Positions 24,927 through 32,677 of a stretch of DNA of 36,715 bases are shown here, one piece after another; position 1 is the first letter of the stretch, and every line of letters starts with the position of its first letter. Both the position numbers and the translations under genes were made by a program. This stretch comes from Polaromonas sp. (GTDB lineage: Bacteria > Pseudomonadota > Gammaproteobacteria > Burkholderiales > Burkholderiaceae_C): contig JAKFXR010000098.1 of NCBI GenBank assembly GCA_021731285.1, forward strand, positions 1 to 36,715, read 5' to 3'. The notes beneath the pieces were generated by a model, which did not search any database, was not told the DNA's origin, and worked only from the letters and a program-made list of their open reading frames with translations.

Positions 24927-25508
24927 TTGACTTTGCACGCGGGCGCGCTCAGGTTTTGCATCAGCGCCAGCCTGCTTGTCTTGCTGTCGGGCTGCGTGAC
25001 GCCTCCTGCAACACAGACGACACCCGAAGCCGCCGGCCGCGCGTCCCCTGCGCCGGCACCTGTCTCAGCGCCTCTTCCCACCGCAGATGCAGTGACGCTT
25101 CCCTTGCCTGTTTCGCAGGAGCCCAGCCTGCTGGCGGGTGAGACACCGAAAGAGTTCGAACAGGGCAAGGCCTCCTGGTATGGCCCGCGCTTCAATGGCA
25201 GGCGCACCGCCAGCGGCGAGCGCTACAACATGAACGAGCTCACAGCAGCCCACAAAACCCTGCCCTTCGGCACGGTGGTGCGGGTGCGCAGCCTGGTCAA
25301 CGGCAAAGAGGTCGACGTGCGCATCACCGACCGCGGCCCTTTCAGCCGTGGCCGCGTGATTGACCTGAGCCGAGCCGCCGCGCAAGCCATCGACATGCTG
25401 GGCTTGGGCGTCAAGGACGTGTTGCTGTTTGTGCCGGACTCCACGCCTGCGATGCTGGCACCGCCGCCGCGTCCCCGAGTGATCCGGCGCGCTCCCAGGG
25501 TGCGCTGA
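24927..25508 (+). CDS. rlpA: RlpA-like septal ring lytic transglycosylase lipoprotein (DPBB fold)
   Basis: This ~193-residue outer-membrane lipoprotein has a short signal peptide ending in the lipobox LLSGC. After a Pro/Ala/Thr-rich stretch comes the double-psi beta-barrel domain of Rlp[38 protein letters not shown], then [18 protein letters not shown] with the catalytic-type Asp and His. RlpA cleaves naked glycan strands at the division septum. The SPOR domain of longer RlpA proteins is missing; the tail is only Pro/Arg-rich. The start is a TTG: either 24927, or 24933, which has AAGG at a better distance. A stop in frame just upstream rules out a longer version. Confidence 0.85.
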   Translation: MTLHAGALRFCISASLLVLLSGCVTPPATQTTPEAAGRASPAPAPVSAPLPTADAVTLPLPVSQEPSLLAGETPKEFEQGKASWYGPRFNGRRTASGERYNMNELTAAHKTLPFGTVVRVRSLVNGKEVDVRITDRGPFSRGRVIDLSRAAAQAIDMLGLGVKDVLLFVPDSTPAMLAPPPRPRVIRRAPRVR

Positions 25509-25521
25509 GACCAGCTTTTGT

Positions 25522-25560
25522 AATCCCGGACTCGATCCGGGATCCATGTCTCCCAACCAC
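25522..25560 (+). repeat. Single REP-like palindrome downstream of rlpA
   Basis: ATCCCGGA-CTCGA-TCCGGGAT (25523-25543) is a perfect eight-base stem, followed by CCATGTCTCCCAACCAC. The flank resembles the element after ahcY (ATCCATGTCTTCCAGCTC). It lies between the convergent rlpA and glyoxalase-fold genes and might help terminate both. Confidence 0.65.
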
Positions 25561-25611
25561 GACTTTTCGCAGGCAATGTGTCGACGGAGCTGGCTCGGGT
25601 CCTGCCGTCTT

Positions 25612-25980
25612 TCAGGTGCTGACGGCGCTGGTGAAGGTCAGGCGGTTGCCGAAAGGGTCCTTGATCGACATGTCCCTGCTGTCCCAGGGCGTGTCCTCGA
25701 TGTGTGGCCTGGCATAGGCGTATGGCCTGGCCAGCAGTTCCGCCTGAAACGCATCAAGCTCGTCGGTTTCAATCCGCATGGCAGCGCCGGGGCTGCAGTC
25801 GCCATGGTGCCCTGACAAATGGATGACGCAAGCGCCTTTGGACACCTGCAGGTACAGCGGCATGCCGGGTGCAAACCGGTGCTCCCAGTCCACCTTGAAA
25901 CCCAGGAACCCGACATAAAACTCTCGCGCCCTGGCTTCGTCGAAAATGCGGAGAATGGGTGTCGTCTTTCCAAAACTCAT
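25612..25980 (-). CDS. Glyoxalase/bleomycin-resistance superfamily (VOC) protein
   Basis: This small 122-residue VOC-fold protein begins MSFGKTTPILRIFDEARAREFYVGFLGFKVDWEHRF and ends SIKDPFGNRLTF, matching the bleomycin resistance-like branch of the glyoxalase superfamily. GACVIHLSGHHGDCSPGAAMRIE holds the HLSxHHGD pattern typical of this group. Proteins of this type bind drugs or small substrates as dimers, and the physiological ligand is not evident here. I chose the ATG complementary to 25978-25980; a longer reading with 26 extra residues would run into the small repeat at 26044. It looks monocistronic. Confidence 0.85.
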   Translation of the reverse strand: MSFGKTTPILRIFDEARAREFYVGFLGFKVDWEHRFAPGMPLYLQVSKGACVIHLSGHHGDCSPGAAMRIETDELDAFQAELLARPYAYARPHIEDTPWDSRDMSIKDPFGNRLTFTSAVST

Positions 25981-26043
25981 GAACGCTGCTCCGCTGGGGA
26001 TGGGGAAGGCTGCATCTTGCCACGAGCACCTGTGCGCGCAAAT

Positions 26044-26100
26044 CGCTATGCTATTCATAGCAATCTTTATCCGTCATCAAAGGGCAAATGCCCCTTTTCA
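26044..26100 (+). repeat. Small interspersed repeat, copy C (intergenic)
   Basis: GCTATGCTATTCATAGC forms a short hairpin. It is followed by CCGTCATCAAAGGGCAAATGCCCCTTTT, whose second half (AAAGGGCA/TGCCCCTTT) forms a terminator-like hairpin. It matches copy B closely. It lies upstream of the glyoxalase-fold gene on the opposite strand and before the small gene at 26213. Confidence 0.8.
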
Positions 26101-26212
26101 TCCTCGAGTCCATGCGAATCAGGATTCGCAGCCCAATGTTGTGTTTTGTTCACGCCGCGCAAACGATGATGGGCAGTAAGATAAAACCCTCCCATTTCCG
26201 GAATCCGGCGAC

Positions 26213-26545
26213 ATGACACACCAGACCCGTTACAACGCGTCCCTGCTCGGCGCGCCAGACATGCCCCCGGAAAAACGCAAGGCTGCGGAAGAAAAGTTTC
26301 TCCAGGTGCTGGAGCGGATTTTTGGCAGCGCCTCTGCGGTGAGAGGCACTTACTGTGAGTACCTGGCGGTGCGCTCCATGCGCGCCGAAAACCCGAAGGA
26401 GGTACGGACCGCCGAGGAGCAGGAGGTGATCAACCGCTGGGAAACAGCCGCCGGCGAGGCCACACAGTCGGTGTTCAGGCTCATGAACATTGCACCCGGC
26501 ACACCCGTCTTCGAACTTCACGTCTGGAACTCGCGCACCCGCTAG
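26213..26545 (+). CDS. Hypothetical 110-residue protein
   Basis: I do not recognise this family. The protein is soluble, mostly helical and rich in Glu, Arg and Ala: MPPEKRKAAEEKFLQVLERIFGSASAVRGTYCEYLAVRS, then AEEQEVINRWETAAGEATQSVF, ending in a more beta-like FELHVWNSRTR. It has no signal peptide or membrane segment, and a single cysteine. A possible -10 box (TAAGATAAA region) lies at about 26176-26184, but no clear Shine-Dalgarno sequence precedes the ATG. It converges on paaE with a 76-base gap. Codon use resembles its neighbours, so it is probably a real gene. Confidence 0.6.
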   Translation: MTHQTRYNASLLGAPDMPPEKRKAAEEKFLQVLERIFGSASAVRGTYCEYLAVRSMRAENPKEVRTAEEQEVINRWETAAGEATQSVFRLMNIAPGTPVFELHVWNSRTR

Positions 26546-26621
26546 ATATAAAAACCGGGGCCTATGTTTTTCCGACGGGCCGACCCCAGGAAACATGCGC
26601 GCCCGAGCGGCCGTGGGGGGT

Positions 26622-27737
26622 TTACCTGTCGTCGTAGCTGATGGACACATGCTGGCTCACAGGCCGCGCCTGGCAGCTCAGCACAAAGCCTTTGCTGACT
26701 TCCCACGCTTCCAGGGTGAAGTTTTTTTCCATCGCCACCTGACCTTCCAGCACTTTGGCGCGGCAGGTGCAGCAGACGCCACCCTTGCAGCTGTAGGGCA
26801 GGTCCAGCCCGGCGGCCAGCGCCACGTCCAGAATGCGCTCATCGGCGGCCATGCGCAGTTCATGTACCTTGCCGTCCAGCGCCACCGACAGGCGTATTGG
26901 AGTGGCCTTCACAGGATCTTTGGAGTCATTGGGGCCACCAGCCCTTTGAGGACGGGAAGAGTTTGCTATGAATTGTGAAGCGCCGGATGGTGCGCCGGAC
27001 AGAAAACGTTCTGTGTGGATGCGTTCGCGGGGCACGCCGGCCGCCAGCAAGGCCTGCTCGCAAGCTTCGATCATGGCTTCGGGTCCACACACAAAGGTTT
27101 CGTCAATGCTGGCTGCCGGTATCAGGCTGGCCAGCAATTCGCTCACCTTGCCAGCGTCCAGCCGGCCATTGAAAAGTGCCACCTCCTGCGCCTGGCGTGA
27201 CATCAGATGGATCAGACTCAGGCGCGCGGGGTAGCGGTCTTTCAGATCCTGCAGGGCTTCGTTGAAAAGAATGGTGCTGCTGCGCTGGTTGCAGTACACC
27301 AGCGTGAAACGCGAATCCGGTTCGCCGGCCAGGGTGCTGGCGATGATGGACAGCAGCGGCGTGATGCCCGAGCCGGCCGCCCATCCGACGCGGTGCACGC
27401 CGCCGCTCAGACGCGGGGTGAAGCGCCCTTCGGGTGGCATCACCTCCAGCGTGTCGCCCGCCTGCAACTGCGTTGCCCAGTTGGAGAACAGGCCGCCCTG
27501 CACCGGCTTGATGCCGACTTCAATTTCATGCGCAGACGCGTAGCGCTGCTTGCTGCTGCAGATCGAGTAACTTCGGCGCACGGACTCGCCTGCGATGGAG
27601 GCCTTGAGCGTGAGGAACTGGCCCGGTTTAAAGGCAAAGGTCTCACGCAATGCCGGGGGAACTGAAAACCGGATGGCGACGGCGCTTGCTGCTTCGGGCG
27701 TGACGCGGGAGATGGTGAGCGGGTGGAAGTAGGACAT
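26622..27737 (-). CDS. paaE: Phenylacetyl-CoA 1,2-epoxidase, reductase subunit PaaE
   Basis: This 371-residue electron-transfer subunit passes electrons from NADPH through FAD and a [2Fe-2S] cluster to the PaaA di-iron centre. The N-terminal ferredoxin-reductase part carries the flavin motif RRSYSICS and the nucleotide-binding segment GWAAGSGITPLLSII. The C-terminal plant-type ferredoxin has the cluster ligands in YSCKGGVCCTCRAKV and a fourth Cys in VLSCQ. Residues ~254-269, joining the two domains, are encoded by a copy of the small interspersed repeat. I chose the ATG complementary to 27735-27737 (MSYFHPLTISRV). Unlike its tightly overlapping upstream partners, it is separated from paaD by 128 bases of repeat. 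Confidence 0.93.
   Translation of the reverse strand: MSYFHPLTISRVTPEAASAVAIRFSVPPALRETFAFKPGQFLTLKASIAGESVRRSYSICSSKQRYASAHEIEVGIKPVQGGLFSNWATQLQAGDTLEVMPPEGRFTPRLSGGVHRVGWAAGSGITPLLSIIASTLAGEPDSRFTLVYCNQRSSTILFNEALQDLKDRYPARLSLIHLMSRQAQEVALFNGRLDAGKVSELLASLIPAASIDETFVCGPEAMIEACEQALLAAGVPRERIHTERFLSGAPSGASQFIANSSRPQRAGGPNDSKDPVKATPIRLSVALDGKVHELRMAADERILDVALAAGLDLPYSCKGGVCCTCRAKVLEGQVAMEKNFTLEAWEVSKGFVLSCQARPVSQHVSISYDDR
26932..26976 (-). repeat. Small interspersed repeat, copy D (in frame inside paaE)
   Basis: On the minus strand it reads CAATTCATAGCAAACTCTTC, then CCGTCCTCAAAGGGCTGGTGGCC. It aligns to copies B and C (TCATAGCAAACTTTCCCCGTC, then ATCAAAGGGC). It is read in the same orientation as paaE and encodes QFIANSSRPQRAGGP in the linker between the reductase and ferredoxin domains. 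Confidence 0.75.
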
Positions 27738-27769
27738 TAGTGAGCGTAAGTCGCCGCAGTGATCTTTAC

Positions 27770-27862
27770 CAGCAGGGGCCGCGGAACCGGCTTTGCCGGG
27801 CCGCAGGCGCAGCGGCCCCCCCGGGGGGCAGCGTAGTACACGAAGTGACAAGCGTGGGGGTC
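27770..27862 (-). repeat. GC-rich palindromic intergenic repeat, copy 3 (between paaD and paaE)
   Basis: The minus-strand reading begins GACCCCCACGCTTGTCACTTCG and continues through CTGCCCCCCGGGGGGGCCGCTGCG to GGTTCCGCGGCCCCTGCTGG. It closely matches copy 1 (8574-8672). It ends four bases from the paaD stop and lies inside the paa operon, where it could form strong RNA stems. Confidence 0.8.
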
Positions 27863-27865
27863 ATA

Positions 27866-28384
27866 TCAAAACGGCTTGAAATAGTCGAAGGGTTCCCGGC
27901 AAGCCAGGCATTTGTAGAGTGCTTTGCACGCCGTGGAAGCGAAGTGCGAGGTCTCTGTGGTGTTGCTTGAGCCACATTGTGGACAGGCCACGGCATCAAC
28001 CATGGGGTGTCTGGACGCGAAACGCACGACCTTGTCGCCACCCGCGGCCACAGTGTGCGGCGGTGCAATGCCATACGTGCGCAGCTTGTCCCGCCCGGCC
28101 GTGCTGATCCAGTCGGTGGTCCATGCCGGCGCAAGTTGTGTGGTGATGCGGGCGCCGAGCTTGTGCTCTGCCAGCACGGTCCGAATGTCGTCTTCGATCT
28201 GGCCCATGGCCGGGCAGCCGCTGTAGGTGGGCGTGATGACAATTTCAAAGCCCTCGCTGCTTTGCCGCACATCGCGCAAAATGCCCAGCTCGCGGATGGA
28301 CACCACCGGTATCTCCGGGTCGGGCACGGCTTCCAGTGCGTCCCAGACTTGTTGCAGTGTGCTCACGTCTTCACCACTGCGCAT
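27866..28384 (-). CDS. paaD: Phenylacetyl-CoA epoxidase assembly subunit PaaD
   Basis: This 172-residue protein is the PaaD component of the paa epoxidase cluster. It is required for activity in known systems and thought to act in metal-centre assembly. The N-terminal MIP18/DUF59-type domain shows VPDPEIPVVSIRELGILRDV and TPTYSGCPAMGQIEDDI with its conserved Cys. The C-terminal part has four cysteines in two pairs (CPQCGSSNTTE, then YKCLACREPFDYFKPF). The start is either the ATG at 28384, which overlaps the paaC stop by 14 bases, or an in-frame GTG at 28366 (VSTLQQVWDAL). The family is secure. Confidence 0.92.
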   Translation of the reverse strand: MRSGEDVSTLQQVWDALEAVPDPEIPVVSIRELGILRDVRQSSEGFEIVITPTYSGCPAMGQIEDDIRTVLAEHKLGARITTQLAPAWTTDWISTAGRDKLRTYGIAPPHTVAAGGDKVVRFASRHPMVDAVACPQCGSSNTTETSHFASTACKALYKCLACREPFDYFKPF

Positions 28385-29123
28385 CCGGATGCGCGCGCGC
28401 CAGGCTCTGCATATCGGCCAGCAGGGGTGCGAGGTGCTCGCTGTGTTGGTGTTGCAACCCGCTGCGCCATGTGGGTCGCGACAGGCCGGCGTCGTGCAAA
28501 GCGTCGGTGACCCATTCGCCCCAACTTTCCTGCAGCCGGGCTGTGTCGTCGGCAGGCAAGGCTGCGGATGTCCAGAACTCTGCGGTGCAGGGCATCAGCT
28601 GGTTCACCGCTGCCTGTGTGCGGGCGTGGGATTCAGGCGTTCCATCGCCCAGCCTCACCAGCCAGTCGCGCGAATGGCGAAAGTGGTAGCGCACCTCTTT
28701 CAATGACTTGCCTGCGATGGCCGCAAGCTGCGTGTCCTTTGACGCCTGCAGGGCGTCCCACAGCAACAGCATGAAGGCGCTGTAGAAAAAATTGCGGACA
28801 ATGGTGACGGCATAGTCCCGGTCGGACGATGCAGACGCGTGAGGCAGTTCAAGCAGGACAAAGTTGCGGAAGTCTTTGGCATCGCGAAAATAGGCGAGGG
28901 AATCTTCCGTTGCGCCACCACCCTTGACCACCGCTGCATGTTGATAAAGCAAACGCGCCTGACCAATCAGGTCCAGGCTCATGTTGGCCAGCGCAATGTC
29001 TTCCTCCAGCACCGGGCCATGGCCGCACCACTCGGCGTTGCGCTGGCCCAGCACCAGGGCGTTGTCGGCCAGATGCAGCAAAAGGTCCAGCGGTGCGCTT
29101 GCTGCGGCAGCTTGTCCCTGCAT
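28371..29123 (-). CDS. paaC: Phenylacetyl-CoA epoxidase structural subunit PaaC
   Basis: This 250-residue ferritin-like subunit forms the PaaAC catalytic core; PaaC is the structural, metal-free partner of PaaA. Typical features are LADNALVLGQRNAEWCGHGPVLEEDIALANMSLDLIGQARLLY near the N terminus, RDYAVTIVRNFFYSAFMLLLW, and KEVRYHFRHSRDWLVRLGDGTPESHAR. The start ATG shares its last base with the paaB stop (TGATG at 29125-29121), implying re-initiation coupling. The C terminus overlaps paaD. The length is normal for the family. Confidence 0.94.
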   Translation of the reverse strand: MQGQAAAASAPLDLLLHLADNALVLGQRNAEWCGHGPVLEEDIALANMSLDLIGQARLLYQHAAVVKGGGATEDSLAYFRDAKDFRNFVLLELPHASASSDRDYAVTIVRNFFYSAFMLLLWDALQASKDTQLAAIAGKSLKEVRYHFRHSRDWLVRLGDGTPESHARTQAAVNQLMPCTAEFWTSAALPADDTARLQESWGEWVTDALHDAGLSRPTWRSGLQHQHSEHLAPLLADMQSLARAHPDAQW

Positions 29124-29500
29124 CACATGTGGCCCACTTCATCAGGGATGCTGTAGAAGCTGGGGTGGCGGTAAATCTTGTCGGCCATGGGCTCAAAAAA
29201 TTCGGCCTTGTCATCGGGCTCGCTGGCGGTGATGTTGCTGGACGGAACCACCCAGATGCTCACGCCTTCCTGGCGCCGGGTGTAGACATCGCGTGCCATC
29301 TGCAAGGCCTGCTGGGCATCGACCGCATGAAGGCTGCCGCAATGCTTGTGCTCCAGGCCTTGCTTGGATCTCACAAACACTTCCCATAGAGGCCAGTCGC
29401 GCCCCGCGGACGCGCTGGCCGTTGGCCCTTTCTGGCCCGACCCCACCCCATCCCTCCCCTGCTCAGGGGAGGGCACAGGTCCACCAATTTTGGAGGTCAT
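29123..29500 (-). CDS. paaB: Phenylacetyl-CoA epoxidase subunit PaaB, with an N-terminal extension
   Basis: This 125-residue protein carries the PaaB core [41 protein letters not shown], followed by [13 protein letters not shown] and the end [11 protein letters not shown]. PaaB bridges PaaAC units and is needed for epoxidation. The family is usually about 95 residues. Here ~30 extra residues precede the core ([19 protein letters not shown] and onward), encoded by a segment containing a perfect GC-rich palindrome (29452-29473). The ATG overlaps the paaA stop (ATGA). There is no alternative downstream Met before the conserved core, so the extension is probably translated. Confidence 0.92.
   Translation of the reverse strand: MTSKIGGPVPSPEQGRDGVGSGQKGPTASASAGRDWPLWEVFVRSKQGLEHKHCGSLHAVDAQQALQMARDVYTRRQEGVSIWVVPSSNITASEPDDKAEFFEPMADKIYRHPSFYSIPDEVGHM
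29452..29473. repeat. Perfect 22-bp palindrome inside paaB
   Basis: CCCTCCCCTG-CT-CAGGGGAGGG has ten-base perfect arms around a two-base loop. On the paaB strand it encodes part of PSPEQGRDG in the non-conserved N-terminal extension. It resembles GC-rich intergenic palindromes I associate with this bacterial family, but there is no second copy in this window. Confidence 0.6.
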
Positions 29501-30501
29501 GCAGCCTCCTTCAGCAGTCGCGCTTGTTGCTTCTCGGCATAGGCCTGTGCAGCATCGCGCACCCACTGGCCGTCTTCATGGGCTTTGACGCGACTGGACA
29601 GGCGCTCCTTGTTGCAGGGGCCCTTGCCGTTGACGACTTCCCAGAATTCGGTCCAGTCAATCGCGCCGTAGTCATGCTGCTGGCGCTCTTCGTTCCATTT
29701 CAGGTCCGGATCGGGCAAGGTGACGCCGAGGATCGCCGCCTGTGGCACCGTCGCGTCGACAAAATTCTGGCGCAGATCGTCATTGGAAATGCGCTTGATG
29801 CCCCAGCGCATGCCTTGCGCGCTGTTGCTGCTTTCAGCGTCGGGCGGGCCAAACATGGCCAGCACCGGCCACCACCAGCGGTTCACCGCGTCCTGCACCA
29901 TGGCGCGCTGCTCGGGCGTGCCCTGCATCTGCACCATCAGGCTTTCAAAGCCCTGGCGCTGATGGAAGCTCTCCTCCTTGCAGATGCGGATCATGGCGCG
30001 CGCATACGGCCCGTAAGAGCAGCGGCAGATCGGCACCTGGTTCATGATGGCCGCGCCGTCGACCAGCCAGCCGATCACGCCGACATCGGCCCACAGCAAG
30101 GTGGGGTAGTTGAAGATGGAGCTGTACTTGGCCTTGCCGGTGTGCAGCGCGTCCAGCAGCTGGTCGCGCGAGGTGCCCAGGGTTTCCGCGGCCGAGTACA
30201 GGTACAGGCCGTGGCCGCCTTCGTCCTGCACCTTGGCCAGCAAAATGGCCTTGCGCTTGAGTGAGGGTGCGCGCGAAATCCACTGCCCCTCCGGCTGCAT
30301 GCCGATGATTTCGCTGTGCGCATGCTGGCTGATCTGCCGCACCAGCGTGCGCCGGTAGGCCTCTGGCATCCAGTTCTGGGGCTCGATTTTCTGGTCGGCG
30401 TCTATCTTTTCGTCGAAGCGCGACTGCAGCGCCTCGGGCGCTGCGGTGGGCACTGGCGCAGGTGCCGTTGTGTCGGCCATGTCCATGGATTGCGTGTACA
30501 T
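29497..30501 (-). CDS. paaA: Phenylacetyl-CoA epoxidase catalytic subunit PaaA
   Basis: This 334-residue di-iron oxygenase subunit converts phenylacetyl-CoA to its ring 1,2-epoxide, the first committed oxygenation of aerobic phenylacetate breakdown. Metal-ligand motifs are visible: [19 protein letters not shown] and [20 protein letters not shown], each giving Glu-X2-His. Later [15 protein letters not shown] and [22 protein letters not shown] are characteristic of PaaA. The N-terminal ~25 residues are Pro/Ala/Thr-rich and not conserved. The ATG at 30501 has AGGAG seven bases upstream. It is the first gene of paaABCDE, downstream of a palindromic operator. paaF, paaG, paaZ and paaK are not in the window. 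Confidence 0.96.
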   Translation of the reverse strand: MYTQSMDMADTTAPAPVPTAAPEALQSRFDEKIDADQKIEPQNWMPEAYRRTLVRQISQHAHSEIIGMQPEGQWISRAPSLKRKAILLAKVQDEGGHGLYLYSAAETLGTSRDQLLDALHTGKAKYSSIFNYPTLLWADVGVIGWLVDGAAIMNQVPICRCSYGPYARAMIRICKEESFHQRQGFESLMVQMQGTPEQRAMVQDAVNRWWWPVLAMFGPPDAESSNSAQGMRWGIKRISNDDLRQNFVDATVPQAAILGVTLPDPDLKWNEERQQHDYGAIDWTEFWEVVNGKGPCNKERLSSRVKAHEDGQWVRDAAQAYAEKQQARLLKEAA

Positions 30502-30529
30502 GCGGGGGCTCCTGAAGGCGGTCCCAGGC

Positions 30530-30566
30530 AGTATAGCAATTAACCGACCGACTGGTCGGTTAATTG
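30530..30566 (-). promoter_or_regulatory. paa promoter with a perfect palindromic TetR-type operator
   Basis: CAATTAACCGACC-GACT-GGTCGGTTAATTG (30537-30566) is a perfect inverted repeat with 13-base arms. On the minus strand it is followed immediately by a -10-like TATACT (30535-30530), with TTAACC about 18 bases upstream as a weak -35 inside the palindrome. A protein bound here would block RNA polymerase. The ACCGACC/GGTCGGT half-sites resemble TetR-family operators such as those of PaaR-type phenylacetate regulators. The regulator gene is not in the window. Confidence 0.8.
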
Positions 30567-30589
30567 GCGCGAAGGGGAAAGCCGTGTGG

Positions 30590-32641
30590 TCAGGCCACCC
30601 GGCCCAGATCCGTCAGCAGGGCGTCGGCCGAGGCATAACGGTCGTCAGGGTTTTTGGCCATGAGCTTGTCGACGATGGCCTGCAGTCCGCCATGGCCCGC
30701 CGGAAGGGCCGGGGTATCGGCGTTGAGGTGTTTGGCCAGCAGCAGCTCGAGCGAGTCGGCGGTGTAAGGACGGCGGCCGGTCAGCATCTCGAACAGCATG
30801 ACGCCCAGGCTGTACAGGTCGGAGCGGGCGGTCACGGTTCTGCCAGCAGCCTGCTCGGGACTCATGTAATACGGCGTGCCCACGAGGTCGCCGTGCCGCG
30901 TCTGGGTAAAGCCCATGCTCTCGGCCTGCAGCATGGACTTGGCGATGCCGAAGTCCGCCAGCGCGACGCTGCCGTCCTCGCGCAGCATGATGTTTTCGGG
31001 CTTGATGTCGCGGTGCACGATGCCGTGGCTGTGGATGGCCGACAGCGCCAGCGCGATGTCCCGTACCACGGTCAGCGCGCGCTGGCGCGTCATCTCCAGA
31101 CCAAAGAGAGAGCGCAGGTCGCCGCGTTTGAAATACTCCATGGCGATGTAGGCGTACTCGTCGCTGAAGCCCTGGTCGTGGATCTTGATGACGTGCGGAT
31201 GGTCGATCTTGCACAGCAGTGCGTACTCCTGGATGAAGCGCACCAGATGCTCTGACGCCTCCTTGCCACGCGAATCAAGAATCTTCAGCACAATCGGCAG
31301 CCCGTCACTCTCGCGCTCTGCCAGGTACACCTCGGTCATGCCGCCAGAGCCGATTTTCTGGGTGATGCGGTAGCCCTTCAGGCGCACGGTCACCGTGCTG
31401 GGGTCAAAGCCATCACCCTTGAGCAGCGACAGCTTTGATTCCAGTGCTGCCTTGACCGCGCGCGCGGTGATTTCGGAGTTGCTTTTCACTGCGGCGCTGA
31501 TTTCCAGCGCGCGCTCGGTGAGGCTGGCCATGCCGTGCATCTTGTCGGCCATCGAGGTGACGAGGCCGGTGACCTCAAAAACATCCACCGCCTGCTCTTT
31601 GCCGCGTACCGCCAGGGCGGTGCGGGCGCCGGTCTGTATGCCTTCTCCTGCGGCCGACAGCACCGCGTCGCTGGCCACCACGGTCCAGCCCAGCTCCTTG
31701 CTGGCGGCCTCCAGCCGGGCGGCTGTGTTGACGGTGTCGCCAATCGGCGAGGTTTCCTTGTTGCGCACCACGCCGAGCTGGCACAGCGTGACTTCCCCGC
31801 AATGCAGGCCCACACCAATCGCAAAGTCGGGCAGGCCGCGCCCGGGGAAACGCTGCTCCAGCCAGCCCCGGAACTCGTGCGCTGCCAGGGCCATGGCCAG
31901 TGCCGCGGAAATGGCCCGGCGCGGCGCAGGAAGCGGTGAGCCGTGGGCCGTGTTGGTGAAGACCGACATCAGGCCGTCGCCGATGAACTTGAGGTGGCCG
32001 CCGCCATTCTTGAGCACCGGCTGGCAGGCGTGCTCGAAGTACTGCGTCAGAAGTTCAGCCACTTCGCTGGAGTTGAGTTTTTCAGCGAGGGAGGTGAAAT
32101 TGCGGATATCCGAAAACAGCACCGTGGCGTCAGGCAGTTGCTCGGTGATGGCACCGTCGGGCGTGTCGCTGCGGTAAGTGCCGGACACGTCGCCGCCTAT
32201 GCGGTCGGAAAAAACCGCCCGCAGTCTATCCTCGCTGGCCACAAGCGCGGTTTCTATGGCGTCGTCCACCAGCCCGCGTTTGCGGATCTGGGCGTTGACG
32301 GCATCGAGCAGCTCAACACGTGTGAAAGGCTTGGCCAGGTAGTCGTCAGCGCCTGCGGTCATGCCCCGGCGCATGCTCTCCCGGTCGTCCAGGGCGGTGA
32401 GCAGGATGAAAGGCCGCGTGGCCAGGGTCTTGTCGGCCCGCACGGCGGCCAGCAGCTCGAAGCCGTTCATGCCGGGCATGTTGATGTCGGAGATGATCAG
32501 ACCCGGCTGAAAGGCCAGCGCGCGCTCCAGGCCAGTGCTGCCGTCAGGCGCGGAGATGGGGTCAAACCCCTCCAGCTTGAGCAGGCGGACGATGTTGTTG
32601 CGGATCGCGTCGTCGTCTTCAACAATGAGGATGGTGATCAT
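30590..32641 (-). CDS. Receiver - class III adenylyl cyclase - Ser/Thr protein kinase fusion
   Basis: This 683-residue cytoplasmic signalling protein has three apparently active modules. Residues 1-120 are a response-regulator receiver (acidic EDDD, phospho-acceptor Asp52, Thr82, Lys104). Residues ~165-355 are a class III nucleotide cyclase: metal Asp178 and Asp222, Lys218 and Asp302 (the adenine-selecting pair), and Asn305/Arg309 for catalysis, so cAMP is the expected product. Residues ~425-683 are a Hanks-type kinase with [23 protein letters not shown] near 545, DFG and SPEQAAGR. There is no membrane segment. It starts 36 bases after rlmJ and is probably co-transcribed. No histidine kinase is adjacent, so its phospho-donor is unknown. 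Confidence 0.93.
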   Translation of the reverse strand: MITILIVEDDDAIRNNIVRLLKLEGFDPISAPDGSTGLERALAFQPGLIISDINMPGMNGFELLAAVRADKTLATRPFILLTALDDRESMRRGMTAGADDYLAKPFTRVELLDAVNAQIRKRGLVDDAIETALVASEDRLRAVFSDRIGGDVSGTYRSDTPDGAITEQLPDATVLFSDIRNFTSLAEKLNSSEVAELLTQYFEHACQPVLKNGGGHLKFIGDGLMSVFTNTAHGSPLPAPRRAISAALAMALAAHEFRGWLEQRFPGRGLPDFAIGVGLHCGEVTLCQLGVVRNKETSPIGDTVNTAARLEAASKELGWTVVASDAVLSAAGEGIQTGARTALAVRGKEQAVDVFEVTGLVTSMADKMHGMASLTERALEISAAVKSNSEITARAVKAALESKLSLLKGDGFDPSTVTVRLKGYRITQKIGSGGMTEVYLAERESDGLPIVLKILDSRGKEASEHLVRFIQEYALLCKIDHPHVIKIHDQGFSDEYAYIAMEYFKRGDLRSLFGLEMTRQRALTVVRDIALALSAIHSHGIVHRDIKPENIMLREDGSVALADFGIAKSMLQAESMGFTQTRHGDLVGTPYYMSPEQAAGRTVTARSDLYSLGVMLFEMLTGRRPYTADSLELLLAKHLNADTPALPAGHGGLQAIVDKLMAKNPDDRYASADALLTDLGRVA

Positions 32642-32677
32642 GCGTGACGCACTGAAAAAAGATGAGGAAAGTACCCG

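Noticed and set aside
24856-24930. A 24-codon frame beginning MSHDEPVSSHDE upstream of rlpA
   Set aside because: It is very short with no ribosome binding site, and it ends at the rlpA start. It could be a leader peptide or a remnant, but there is no supporting signal.
25981-26058. A 26-residue N-terminal extension of the glyoxalase-fold protein
   Set aside because: It would start inside the repeat at 26044, and the conserved family N terminus is MSFGKTTPILRIF.
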